Origin: Peptococcaceae bacterium UBA4997
GTDB taxonomy: Bacteria; Bacillota; Dehalobacteriia; UBA4068; UBA4997
NCBI GenBank assembly: GCA_002398485.1
Contig: DGYV01000071.1
Span: 16,205 to 22,682, forward strand
Length of the DNA: 6,478 nt
Direction of reading: 5' to 3'
This document shows positions 1 to 6,291 of this stretch, one piece after another (the stretch's first letter is position 1; every line of letters begins with the position of its first letter). The notes below the pieces were generated by a model. It had not been told where the DNA came from. It made no database searches and saw only the letters and a list, made by a program, of their open reading frames with translations. The translations under genes were made by a program, and so were the position numbers.

Positions 1-371
1 GGACGGTTAAAGATATTATAAATATACAGGTGAATTTATTTAAAAAAGGAGATGTAGCTATGAACAGTAAGGCAGTATATGGCGTAATGATGCGCGGCAA
101 CGGTCTGCGCATTGCCATGATGGGGAATGGGCAAAACGAGAATAAGCTGAAAACTTTGTCCTACCATTTGCTGAACAGCTTAAAAACCAGGAATGCGGAT
201 AGTTTTATGGATATTGTTTTACGCCAATATATGTCATTAAAATTGCCTGTTCCCGCAATTTTTGTGGATGTATTATCAGAAGAAGACAAATTTTTGGATG
301 TTGGTTATGCATTTGTGGCAGGTTTGAACGGTGCAGGAATAAAAAATGACGCCAAAGAGGAGGAAAATTAA
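1..371 (+). CDS. cas8: Cas8 large subunit of type I-B Cascade (Cas8b1/Cst1 family), 3' end only
   Basis: The reading frame is open from base 3 to the TAA at 369-371 and has no stop up to the left edge, so this is the last 122 residues of a longer protein cut by the window. A GTG at base 30 lies in this frame but has no ribosome binding site, so it is not the gene start. The tail matches my memory of the Cst1/Cas8b1 C-terminus: a helical region with a pattern like SFMDIVLRQYMSLKLPVP, then an acidic segment and DVGYAFVAGLNG just before the end. In this family the large subunit contacts the PAM and holds the target in the Cascade complex, and its C-terminal part is a helical bundle equivalent to the small subunit. 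It lies two bases upstream of cas7 in the same direction. The family call rests on the tail pattern and on the neighbours. The N-terminal part cannot be assessed. Confidence 0.85.
   Translation, partial: TVKDIINIQVNLFKKGDVAMNSKAVYGVMMRGNGLRIAMMGNGQNENKLKTLSYHLLNSLKTRNADSFMDIVLRQYMSLKLPVPAIFVDVLSEEDKFLDVGYAFVAGLNGAGIKNDAKEEEN
45..62 (+). promoter_or_regulatory. Internal ribosome binding site within cas8
   Basis: AAAGGAG at 45-51 is followed after 8 bases by an ATG at 60-62 that is in frame with cas8. This is as strong as the sites ahead of cas7 and cas1 in this window and well spaced. It is the kind of internal signal known to drive separate translation of the small subunit in type I-B, I-C and I-D systems. 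An ATG at 52 is out of frame and is followed at once by TAG. Confidence 0.7.
60..371 (+). CDS. cas11: Internally initiated small subunit of type I-B Cascade (Cas11b-type)
   Basis: Starting at the ATG at 60, behind the internal AAAGGAG site, the end of cas8 can be translated on its own into a 103-residue protein ending at the same TAA. The product is predominantly helical by eye (residues about 26-60 and 72-90), with an acidic C-terminal tail. Small Cascade subunits are typically all-helical proteins of about this size. In several type I-B, I-C and I-D systems they are known to be made from an internal start in the large-subunit gene and to be needed for a full complex, where they line the target strand along the Cas7 backbone. 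What I see is the site, the in-frame ATG and the size; that it is used here is inference. The alternative is that the region acts only as the C-terminal domain of Cas8. Confidence 0.6.
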   Translation: MNSKAVYGVMMRGNGLRIAMMGNGQNENKLKTLSYHLLNSLKTRNADSFMDIVLRQYMSLKLPVPAIFVDVLSEEDKFLDVGYAFVAGLNGAGIKNDAKEEEN

Positions 372-373
372 AA

Positions 374-1273
374 ATGAAAAACGGTCTTACTATAAGCATG
401 ATCTTTGAAGCTTCCAGTGCCAATTATGGTGAAGGTTTTGGTAATATCACTACCCTAAAAAAAATCACCAGAGATAATGGGGAAGGCTACAGTTATATTT
501 CCCGCCAGGCCTTAAGGTATAATATGATTAACCAATTGGGTTGGGATAATACACCTGTTGAGGGCATGGGTTCCGGAGATAAAAAGGTTATTCAATATCA
601 GCCTGCTGCCTCCATTGAGGATTATCCTGAAATAGATTTGTTCGGATATATGAAAACTATAAAAGGCCAGGGTGCCAAAACCCGCAGCGCTGTAGTGCGT
701 TTAAGCAATGCTGTTTCCCTTGAGCCATACTACAGTGATGTAGATTTTCTTACCAATATGGGCCTTGCTTCAAGAATAGAAGAAGATAACTCCATTGCCC
801 AAAGTGAAATACATAAAGCTTTTTATGCCTATACTGTCACTATCGATTTGGATTGTGTAGGTAAAGAGGATAAAAAAGTTGATGAAGATAAAGAGGCCAT
901 AGAAATACCTAATGCCGAAAAAGCCAAACGTGTAGTGGAATTATTGCAAACGGTTGCTTACCTGTACCGTGATATAAAGGGCAGGCGTGAAAACTTGGCA
1001 CCTGTTTTTATAGCTGGCGGTATTTATAATAGGAAATGCCCCTTCTTTGAAAACCGTTTTAAGCTTAATAAATGGAATTTGGATGTGGATATGATCATAG
1101 AAACCATGGCAAATATCAAAGATGATACTGAAATAGGTTATGTAAGTGGTACCTTTAAGAATGATAAGGAAATAAAAGAGAGCTTGAACCCCAAAACTGT
1201 TACACAAATGATGGATTCACTTTGCCATAAAGTTGAGGTGGCATATGAGGTGGCATATAATGAAGGCAATTAG
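374..1273 (+). CDS. cas7: Cas7 backbone subunit of type I-B Cascade (Cst2/DevR family)
   Basis: A 299-residue protein of the RAMP superfamily, close to the usual length of the Cst2/DevR group. Several copies polymerise along the crRNA spacer to form the Cascade filament. Recognisable family stretches are the N-terminal strand LTISMIFEASSANYGE (residues 5-20), the SRQALR motif at 43-48, DLFGYM at 88-93 and the RSAVVRLSNAVSLEPYYS segment at about 104-121. AGGIYNRKCPFFENRF follows at about 214-229. A charged, lysine- and aspartate-rich insert at about 163-176 (residues KEDKKVDEDKE) is probably a surface loop. The start is set by AGAGGAGG at 356-363, ten bases before the ATG. The gene lies two bases after the cas8 stop, and its last 14 bases overlap cas5, which suggests translational coupling. 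Its extreme C-terminus contains a duplicated EVAY from a 12-base tandem repeat. Confidence 0.93.
   Translation: MKNGLTISMIFEASSANYGEGFGNITTLKKITRDNGEGYSYISRQALRYNMINQLGWDNTPVEGMGSGDKKVIQYQPAASIEDYPEIDLFGYMKTIKGQGAKTRSAVVRLSNAVSLEPYYSDVDFLTNMGLASRIEEDNSIAQSEIHKAFYAYTVTIDLDCVGKEDKKVDEDKEAIEIPNAEKAKRVVELLQTVAYLYRDIKGRRENLAPVFIAGGIYNRKCPFFENRFKLNKWNLDVDMIIETMANIKDDTEIGYVSGTFKNDKEIKESLNPKTVTQMMDSLCHKVEVAYEVAYNEGN
1235..1258 (+). repeat. Perfect 12-bp tandem duplication carrying the cas5 ribosome binding site
   Basis: GAGGTGGCATAT occurs twice back to back, at 1235-1246 and 1247-1258. Each copy contains a GAGGTGG Shine-Dalgarno core. The second copy stands six bases before the cas5 ATG at 1260. 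The first stands only three bases before another in-frame ATG at 1245. In the cas7 frame the unit reads EVAY EVAY, so neither gene is shifted. The duplication is exact, which suggests it is recent or maintained. Confidence 0.9.
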
Positions 1274-2048
1274 AGTAACCGCGTATCAAAATATGCCTTG
1301 TTACAGAAAGCCCGCCAGCTTTGTACTTAAGGAAAGCTATCCCTTGCCCCCGTATTCCGGTGTTATTGGGATGATACACGCTGCCTGCAGTTTTGAGGAT
1401 TATGTGGATATGGATGTAAGTATTCAAGGTGAGCATTATTGCGAAACCAGTGAATTATATACCAAATATGAATTTAACCGCAATATGAGCTATGAAAAGC
1501 CTAAACCGGGCAAACAGGCAAGGCATAATGTTAAGATGACAGACGGAGAACATGATTATGGTATGTCTAGGGGTATTGGTAATATTGAGCTTTTGGTAGA
1601 TGTATATTTGCTGTTGCATATCGTTCCAAAAGATGAAGCGATGCTGGAAACTATCAGACAAGGCCTTGAAAATCCTAAAAACTATTTATCCCTTGGCCGG
1701 TGGGAAGATATTTTGCGGATAGATAGTGTGGAATTAACAGAATTAACAGAAGAAACACTAGAAGATGGCATTTTCCTGCCTTATGATGCTTATATTCCCA
1801 AAACCCGGGAAAATAAGTTTACTGGGGGCGAAATAAGTTTTTCCGGTACCATGTACAGGCTAAATAAGAAATATATTATCGAGCCCAAAAGCAATCTTCG
1901 TAAATGGCAGGAAAAAGTAGAAGCACGGTATACCGTAAAGGGTTCACGCATTAATTCAGGCGAAACCTTATTGGTGGATAAGCTACCCGTAAATTCAATA
2001 GGCTGGAATAATCAAAAAAGGCAGTTTTTACCGGTATTTTTAGGTTAA
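1260..2048 (+). CDS. cas5: Cas5 subunit of type I-B Cascade (Cas5t family)
   Basis: A 262-residue RAMP protein that in type I systems caps the 5' handle of the crRNA and anchors Cas8 to the Cas7 filament. The N-terminus is typical of Cas5t: a first strand MKAIRVTAYQNM, then FVLKESYPLPPYSGVIGMIHAACSF at residues about 21-45, which includes the proline- and glycine-rich loop seen in this family. MDVSIQGEHY follows at 51-60, and a second conserved block GNIELLVDVYLLLHIVP at about 107-123, then YLSLGRWEDIL at 142-152. I chose the ATG at 1260 because GAGGTGG at 1247-1253 lies six bases before it and family members begin at this point. In-frame TTG (1233) and ATG (1245) would only add the repetitive RWHMRWH leader. 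The gene overlaps cas7 by 14 bases. A 9-bp in-frame tandem repeat at 1731-1748 encodes ELT twice. Cas5 is the last gene before a terminator-like hairpin. Confidence 0.92.
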   Translation: MKAIRVTAYQNMPCYRKPASFVLKESYPLPPYSGVIGMIHAACSFEDYVDMDVSIQGEHYCETSELYTKYEFNRNMSYEKPKPGKQARHNVKMTDGEHDYGMSRGIGNIELLVDVYLLLHIVPKDEAMLETIRQGLENPKNYLSLGRWEDILRIDSVELTELTEETLEDGIFLPYDAYIPKTRENKFTGGEISFSGTMYRLNKKYIIEPKSNLRKWQEKVEARYTVKGSRINSGETLLVDKLPVNSIGWNNQKRQFLPVFLG

Positions 2049-2085
2049 TAAAACAGGCAGGCTAAAAAGCTTGCCTATTTTATTA
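2046..2085 (+). terminator. Terminator-like hairpin after cas5
   Basis: Arms 2046-2062 and 2069-2085 pair over 17 positions with one C-A mismatch (2054/2077) and one G-U pair (2060/2071), closing a six-base loop (2063-2068). The core is a GC-rich block, CAGGCAGGC against GCTTGCCT. The 3' arm runs into ATTTTATTA, giving the T-rich tail of an intrinsic terminator, although the T run is interrupted. The stem begins at the cas5 stop codon itself. Mirror A-runs on the 5' side mean it could work weakly in both directions. It probably ends or attenuates the cas8-cas7-cas5 transcript. Confidence 0.65.
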
Positions 2086-2115
2086 ACCCAAGCATAGAGG
2101 TTTTTATATTATAAT
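2083..2115 (+). promoter_or_regulatory. Candidate sigma-A type promoter for cas3-cas4-cas1-cas2
   Basis: A perfect TATAAT lies at 2110-2115, 25 bases before the cas3 start, but has no good -35 at 17 bases. An alternative pair is TTAACC at 2083-2088 with TATATT at 2105-2110, spaced by 16. The position just after a terminator-like hairpin supports a real promoter, but the AT-rich context makes such boxes easy to find by chance. Confidence 0.4.
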
Positions 2116-2140
2116 TCTAAATAAAATCATGAGGTGCGTT

Positions 2141-4414
2141 ATGTCTATAATTTTTTATGCCAAAAGTTCACCTGTGCAAACCATAGAAGAGCATACCCAG
2201 TGTGCGCTTGCTAAACTTAAGCAATTAAAAGAATATAATAAGGATATTTTAACTCCTATAGAATGGGAGCTTCTGGAAACTGCGGTTATTTATCATGATT
2301 TAGGAAAAATGGATATAAAATTTCAAAATAAGATAAGAAAGTGTTTGAATGAAAATTTATTGTCTGACACTTATAAGGATGTTAACGAAATACCACATAA
2401 TTATTTAAGCCCTGTGTTTTTTGATAAAAAACTATGGAAACAAAAATTCGGTAGGGATATGTATGAAATCCTTATAAAAGCTGTTTATTACCATCATAAT
2501 AGGGAATGGCTTAGCAAAGGGGATTGGGAAGCTGTGGAGCATTATGTTAAAAACAGCCTTATGCAACAAATGGCACAGTTTTCCTGGGAAAAAATAAATT
2601 TGCCCTTAAAATTAAATTGTGATTATTTTTCCTGTATTGGTTTTGATAGCGAACAAGAGGATTATGATAGAAAGTTGCTTAAATATGAAAAAATAAAGGG
2701 TTTGTTGAATCGTATAGATTATTGTGCCAGCAGTGGTATGGAAAATATTGAAGAACCAGCTAAAGATAAGGAAGGTAAAGGCCTTGTTGACTATATACAA
2801 GCAGATATGAGCAAAAAAGAATTTGACTTACGGCCCGTACAGCAATACATGAAAGAAAATTGTAATAAAAACCTTGTAGTGGTTGCATCTACTGGGGTAG
2901 GTAAAACAGAGGCTTCTCTTTTATGGTTAAATAACCAAAAGGGTTTTTATACTTTGCCGCTTAAGGTATCCATCAATGCAATTTATGATAGGGTAAAACG
3001 AAAAATAGGCTATGAGAAGGTACGTTTGCTGCACAGTGATGCTTTTTCTGTTTACTTAAATGAGGCAGGCGAGGAAGAACCTCATATTCAGTATAGTAAC
3101 AGCAAATTGCTTGCTGCCCCGCTTACCTTATGTACTATAGATCAACTATTTAAGTTTGTGTTTAGGTACAACGGTGGTGAAATGCCTTTAGCAACATTAT
3201 CTTATTCCAAACTTATTATTGATGAAATACAAATGTATAGCCCGGATTTAGTGGCTATTATTTTGGTGGGTTTAAAAACCATTACAGATATGGGTGGGAA
3301 ATTTGCTATAGTTACCGCTACCTTCCCAAAAATTTTGTATAGTTTTATGGAGCAATTAGGTATAGATGTTATTGAACCAACTCAGAATTTTTATAACCCT
3401 ATTACTAAAAGACACAGAATGGTACTGTTGCAGGATAATGAATTTGATTTTGAAAAAATAAAGGAATTATCTAAAACCAAAAAAGTACTGGTTATTTGTA
3501 ATACAGTTAAACGTGCCCAAAGCGTAACAGAGGAATTGCAAAAATCCAATACATCTGTAAGGCTGCTTCATAGCGCTTATTTGAAAAAGCACAGAAAAAA
3601 ACTGGAACAAGAAATAATGGAATTTGCTCCCGGGGGAGGCATAAAAAATACCCAAACAGGGTTATGGGTAAGTACACAAATTGTAGAAGCCAGCCTGGAT
3701 ATTGACTTTGATGTGCTTTTTACGGAAATGTGCAGTGTGGATTCCTTGCAGCAAAGAATGGGCAGAGTGTATCGTGGCCGCTGGTATGATTTAGGAGATA
3801 TGCCGAATATTTATGTGCTTAATAATTATAGCGGCTATGGTAATGTAGTAGATAAGGAAATTTATGATTATTCCTTGAATGCCGTAGAACATTTTAATGG
3901 AGAATTATTGGAGGAAAGCGCCATAGAAGATATAAAGCAAAAAATGATAGATAAGGTGTTCGATCCAAAAGAAAATCCAAAAATTTTGAAGAGTAATTAT
4001 CAAAAAACGATTCAAAACAATATTGCCATACTTACACGGCTGCCTATGTATGAATTGGAAAAGCAAGATGCCGATAGTATGTTTCGCGGCATAGATACAA
4101 AAACCTTAATGCCAAGAACAGTTTATGAACAATTGTATAGAGAAGGCAAAATAGAAGCGTGGTCAAACAAAATAAAAAATAAAGCTATTCCTTATACTGA
4201 AAAACAAAAAATTAAGGATGAAATTTCCGCATATACAGTAAGCCTTGCCCATTATCACAAATTAGATTTTGATTTTGGGCATGAGATGATTTATAAAGGC
4301 AGTAAAATATATATTTATAATGGCGAGTATGATTTTGATGAAATAACAGGTACAGGTAAAGGGATTATAAAAAAATATAAAGAAAGTAACAAAAAGGTAG
4401 ATAATTTTTTATGA
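2141..4414 (+). CDS. cas3: Cas3 HD nuclease and superfamily 2 helicase, type I-B
   Basis: A 757-residue single-chain Cas3, normal for type I-B. Recruited by target-bound Cascade, it unwinds and degrades the DNA. The N-terminal HD nuclease domain (about 1-200) has H18, the H52-D53 pair in YHDLGK, H86 in the PHNYLS motif and H118-H119 in YYHHN, so its metal ligands appear intact. The helicase follows: Walker A STGVGKTE with K255, motif II as DEIQ at 361-364, motif III TAT at 392-394, motif V around TQIVEASLDIDFDV (512-525) and motif VI QQRMGRVYR at 537-545. The C-terminal 200 residues are the less conserved tail. I chose the ATG at 2141 because GAGGTG at 2131-2136 precedes it by four bases; the in-frame ATG at 2129 has no such site. 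cas4 begins 16 bases after its stop. Expression from the promoter just upstream is inferred. Confidence 0.95.
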   Translation: MSIIFYAKSSPVQTIEEHTQCALAKLKQLKEYNKDILTPIEWELLETAVIYHDLGKMDIKFQNKIRKCLNENLLSDTYKDVNEIPHNYLSPVFFDKKLWKQKFGRDMYEILIKAVYYHHNREWLSKGDWEAVEHYVKNSLMQQMAQFSWEKINLPLKLNCDYFSCIGFDSEQEDYDRKLLKYEKIKGLLNRIDYCASSGMENIEEPAKDKEGKGLVDYIQADMSKKEFDLRPVQQYMKENCNKNLVVVASTGVGKTEASLLWLNNQKGFYTLPLKVSINAIYDRVKRKIGYEKVRLLHSDAFSVYLNEAGEEEPHIQYSNSKLLAAPLTLCTIDQLFKFVFRYNGGEMPLATLSYSKLIIDEIQMYSPDLVAIILVGLKTITDMGGKFAIVTATFPKILYSFMEQLGIDVIEPTQNFYNPITKRHRMVLLQDNEFDFEKIKELSKTKKVLVICNTVKRAQSVTEELQKSNTSVRLLHSAYLKKHRKKLEQEIMEFAPGGGIKNTQTGLWVSTQIVEASLDIDFDVLFTEMCSVDSLQQRMGRVYRGRWYDLGDMPNIYVLNNYSGYGNVVDKEIYDYSLNAVEHFNGELLEESAIEDIKQKMIDKVFDPKENPKILKSNYQKTIQNNIAILTRLPMYELEKQDADSMFRGIDTKTLMPRTVYEQLYREGKIEAWSNKIKNKAIPYTEKQKIKDEISAYTVSLAHYHKLDFDFGHEMIYKGSKIYIYNGEYDFDEITGTGKGIIKKYKESNKKVDNFL

Positions 4415-4430
4415 TCAGAAGGTGCATAAA

Positions 4431-4925
4431 ATGGATAAACCCATTACAGGGATGATGATTTACTATTATATGGTATGTACCAGAAAGCTATGGTATTTTT
4501 ATAATTCTATCTCTATGGAACAGGAAAATGAAAACGTCAAAATCGGCAAGGCCTTGGATGAGCAAAGCTATGCCAGAGAGGACAAGCATATCAATATAGA
4601 TGATGTTATCAATATTGATTTCATCCGTAGTAAAGGTGTTTTGCATGAGGTAAAGAAAAGCAGAAAAATAGAAAAGGCGGGGATTTGGCAGTTAAAATAT
4701 TATCTTTATTATTTGAAACAAAAAGGGGTAGGGGGCATAAAAGGCAAAATAGCTTATCCTTTGCTAAAGCAGACACTGGAGGTGGATTTAACACAAGATG
4801 ATGAAAATGAGCTTGCTGGGATGATAGAAAAAATTTATGAAGTTGTTAATGATTCACTGCCGCCAAAAGCTGAAAAAAAGGCCTTTTGTAAAGCGTGTGC
4901 TTATTTTGATTTGTGTTATATATAA
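4431..4925 (+). CDS. cas4: Cas4 RecB-like nuclease of spacer acquisition
   Basis: A 164-residue Cas4, the standard length in type I-B. Cas4 works with Cas1-Cas2 to trim prespacers and choose those with a correct PAM. Four cysteines that would hold the iron-sulphur cluster are present: C16 in the N-terminal VCTRKLW and C153, C156 and C162 in the C-terminal CKACAYFDLC. The RecB-type nuclease core is visible as D63 in NIDFI, E73 and K75 in HEVKKS, and Q87 in the WQLKYYLYYL segment. Where other RecB-like nucleases have a conserved histidine (GKxxHE), this protein has GKALDE with D43. The ATG at 4431 is preferred over an in-frame GTG at 4422 because AGAAGGTG at 4417-4424 lies six bases before it and would overlap the GTG. 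It sits between cas3 and cas1. Confidence 0.94.
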   Translation: MDKPITGMMIYYYMVCTRKLWYFYNSISMEQENENVKIGKALDEQSYAREDKHINIDDVINIDFIRSKGVLHEVKKSRKIEKAGIWQLKYYLYYLKQKGVGGIKGKIAYPLLKQTLEVDLTQDDENELAGMIEKIYEVVNDSLPPKAEKKAFCKACAYFDLCYI

Positions 4926-4940
4926 GGAGTGAGCTATTTG
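4924..4940 (+). promoter_or_regulatory. Ribosome binding site and TTG start of cas1
   Basis: AAGGAG at 4924-4929 includes the last two bases of the cas4 stop codon and stands eight bases before a TTG at 4938. A GTG at 4929 is in the same frame but overlaps the ribosome binding site itself, so TTG is the better start. It also gives the family length of 330 residues. This ties cas1 translation to ribosomes ending cas4. Confidence 0.7.
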
Positions 4941-5930
4941 CAACAAAGTTTTTATATCTATAGTAACGGAGAATTAAAGCAAAAAGACAATACAATAAGA
5001 TTTTTAACTGAGGATGGAGAAAAAAAGGATATTCCTATAGAAAGGGTTTCTGAGCTTTACATTATGTCGGAAATGCGGCTCAATACAAACTTTTTGAATT
5101 TTATTTCACGTTATGGCATTACAGTGCACTTTTTTAACTATTACAGCTTTTACACTGGTAGTTTTTACCCTAAGGAAACTTTATTGGCAGGTAATTTATT
5201 AGTTAAACAAGTTGAACATTATACCGATACAGAAAAAAGATTAAGCTTGGCAAAACGCTTTATTGATGCCGCAGCGGATAATATTTATCGCAATTTGCGT
5301 TATTACAATGGTAGGGGCAAGGATTTAAGCGGGAAGATGAATGAAATAGAAACCATAAAAAAAGAAATAATAAAAAGTAAAACAGTAGCAGAATTAATGG
5401 GCTATGAAGGTAATATTCGTAAAACATATTACAGTGGCTGGAATATTATCATAGATCAGGATATTGAATTTAAAAAAAGAGTTAAGAATCCACCGGATAA
5501 TATGATAAATACCTTAATTTCATTTGTAAATATGTTAATTTATACAAGGGTATTAAGTGAAATTTATCATACCCAACTGGATCCTACCATTTCATATTTA
5601 CATGAGCCCGGAGTAAGACGGTTTTCGCTTAGCCTGGATTTAGCGGAAATTTTTAAACCGCTGATAGGGGATAGGCTGATTTTTTCTTTACTTAATAAAA
5701 AACAAATCACAGAAAAAAGCTTCACAAAGGATTTGAATTATCTTCACCTTACCAAGGAAGCTTCAGCTGTTATTTGTAAAGAACTGGATAATAGATTACA
5801 TACCACAATTAAACATAAAGAGCTCGGGAAAAATGTTTCATATCAATATTTGATACGCTTAGAGGCCTATAAGATTATTAAACATTTGTTGGGTGAAAAA
5901 GAATATGAAGGTTTTAAAATGTGGTGGTGA
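4938..5930 (+). CDS. cas1: Cas1 spacer integrase, type I-B
   Basis: A 330-residue Cas1 of the I-B type. With Cas2 it forms the complex that inserts new spacers at the leader end of the array. The N-terminal beta domain runs to about residue 80 and includes LNTNFLNFISRYGITVHFFNYY and the family signature FYTGSFYP (71-78). The helical catalytic domain holds the metal site: E157 in MGYEGNIR, H222 in YLHEPG, and D234 with E237 in SLDLAEIFKP. All are intact. LGEKEYEGFKMWW at 318-330 is the usual C-terminus. Using the TTG at 4938 makes the N-terminus MQQSFYIYSNG, which matches how relatives begin; a GTG at 4929 would add three residues. It starts 12 bases after the cas4 stop, and cas2 begins six bases after its own stop. 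The weak start codon may keep its level low. Confidence 0.96.
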   Translation: MQQSFYIYSNGELKQKDNTIRFLTEDGEKKDIPIERVSELYIMSEMRLNTNFLNFISRYGITVHFFNYYSFYTGSFYPKETLLAGNLLVKQVEHYTDTEKRLSLAKRFIDAAADNIYRNLRYYNGRGKDLSGKMNEIETIKKEIIKSKTVAELMGYEGNIRKTYYSGWNIIIDQDIEFKKRVKNPPDNMINTLISFVNMLIYTRVLSEIYHTQLDPTISYLHEPGVRRFSLSLDLAEIFKPLIGDRLIFSLLNKKQITEKSFTKDLNYLHLTKEASAVICKELDNRLHTTIKHKELGKNVSYQYLIRLEAYKIIKHLLGEKEYEGFKMWW

Positions 5931-5936
5931 AATAAA

Positions 5937-6215
5937 ATGTATGTAGTTTTGGTGTATGATATAAGTATGGATGAAAAAGGCCAAAGAATATTGAGCAGGG
6001 TATATAAAATATGCAAAAAATATTTGATACATATTCAAAATTCCGTTTTTGAAGGAGAGCTTTCCCCTTCGCAATATGTTAAATTAAGGCAAGAATTAAA
6101 AAAGTATATTAGAGAGGAAAAGGATTCAGTTATCATATTTAAAAGTAGGCATGAAAAATGGTTGGATAAGGAATTTTGGGGGAAGACAGATAATAAAACA
6201 TCCAACTTCTTATAA
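5937..6215 (+). CDS. cas2: Cas2 structural partner of the Cas1 integrase
   Basis: A 92-residue Cas2 with a ferredoxin-like fold and normal length. The first strand MYVVLVYDIS carries the conserved D8, and the NSVFEGEL signature is at 35-42. A helix at about 43-62 and the strand DSVIIFKS at 63-70 follow. Two Cas2 chains bridge two Cas1 dimers and set the length of the integrated spacer; nuclease activity is not generally required for that role. The ATG lies six bases after the cas1 stop, with only a weak GGTGGTGA (5923-5930) as ribosome binding site, so it probably depends on coupling to cas1. It is the last protein gene before the leader. Confidence 0.95.
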   Translation: MYVVLVYDISMDEKGQRILSRVYKICKKYLIHIQNSVFEGELSPSQYVKLRQELKKYIREEKDSVIIFKSRHEKWLDKEFWGKTDNKTSNFL

Positions 6216-6216
6216 A

Positions 6217-6258
6217 TTGTCTACCTAAGATAGTGTAAAAACAGGCCTAGGTAGACAA
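6217..6258. repeat. Perfect 11-bp inverted repeat directly after cas2
   Basis: TTGTCTACCTA at 6217-6227 pairs without mismatch with TAGGTAGACAA at 6248-6258 across a 20-base loop. It begins two bases after the cas2 stop. No T-run follows it on the + strand (the next bases are ACCCAATAAAAT) and only a short one on the - strand, so it is not a standard intrinsic terminator, although it may still slow read-through from cas2 into the array or stabilise the mRNA end. The loop reads GATAGTGTAAAAACAGGCC, which recalls the ends of IS256-type elements. Confidence 0.85.
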
Positions 6259-6291
6259 ACCCAATAAAATAGCTCTATTAACGGTTTTCTG

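Noticed and set aside
30..371. A stand-alone gene starting at the GTG at base 30
   Set aside because: The frame is open to the left edge, no ribosome binding site precedes the GTG, and the sequence is the tail of Cas8. The supported internal start is the ATG at 60.
1233..1259. Cas5 starting at TTG 1233 or ATG 1245
   Set aside because: The added residues come from the 12-bp tandem repeat, and the family N-terminus begins with MKAIRVT at 1260, which has the better-spaced ribosome binding site.
1731..1748. 9-bp tandem repeat GAATTAACA inside cas5
   Set aside because: It is in frame, encodes ELT twice in a linker-like acidic stretch, and has no evident role beyond local slippage, so it is noted only in the cas5 entry.
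2100..2127. A degenerate CRISPR repeat copy upstream of cas3, as in crRNA-guided autoregulation
   Set aside because: It shares GTTTT and a roughly similar AT-rich end with the repeat, but the middle block with CTATCC and GGAAT is absent, and gaps are needed. The likeness is what AT-rich sequence gives by chance.
2129..2140. An upstream ATG for cas3 at 2129
   Set aside because: No ribosome binding site lies before it, while GAGGTG sits correctly before the ATG at 2141. The extra MRCV is not seen at the start of relatives I recall.
2612..2800. Minus-strand open frames across the cas genes (for example 2612-2800, 941-1207, 5859-6074)
   Set aside because: All lie inside well-recognised + strand cas genes, show no recognisable protein pattern and are hydrophobic shadows of AT-rich coding sequence.
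6217..6258. Calling the inverted repeat after cas2 an intrinsic terminator
   Set aside because: The loop is long at 20 bases and no T-run follows the stem on the + strand, so it is reported as an inverted repeat of unknown role.
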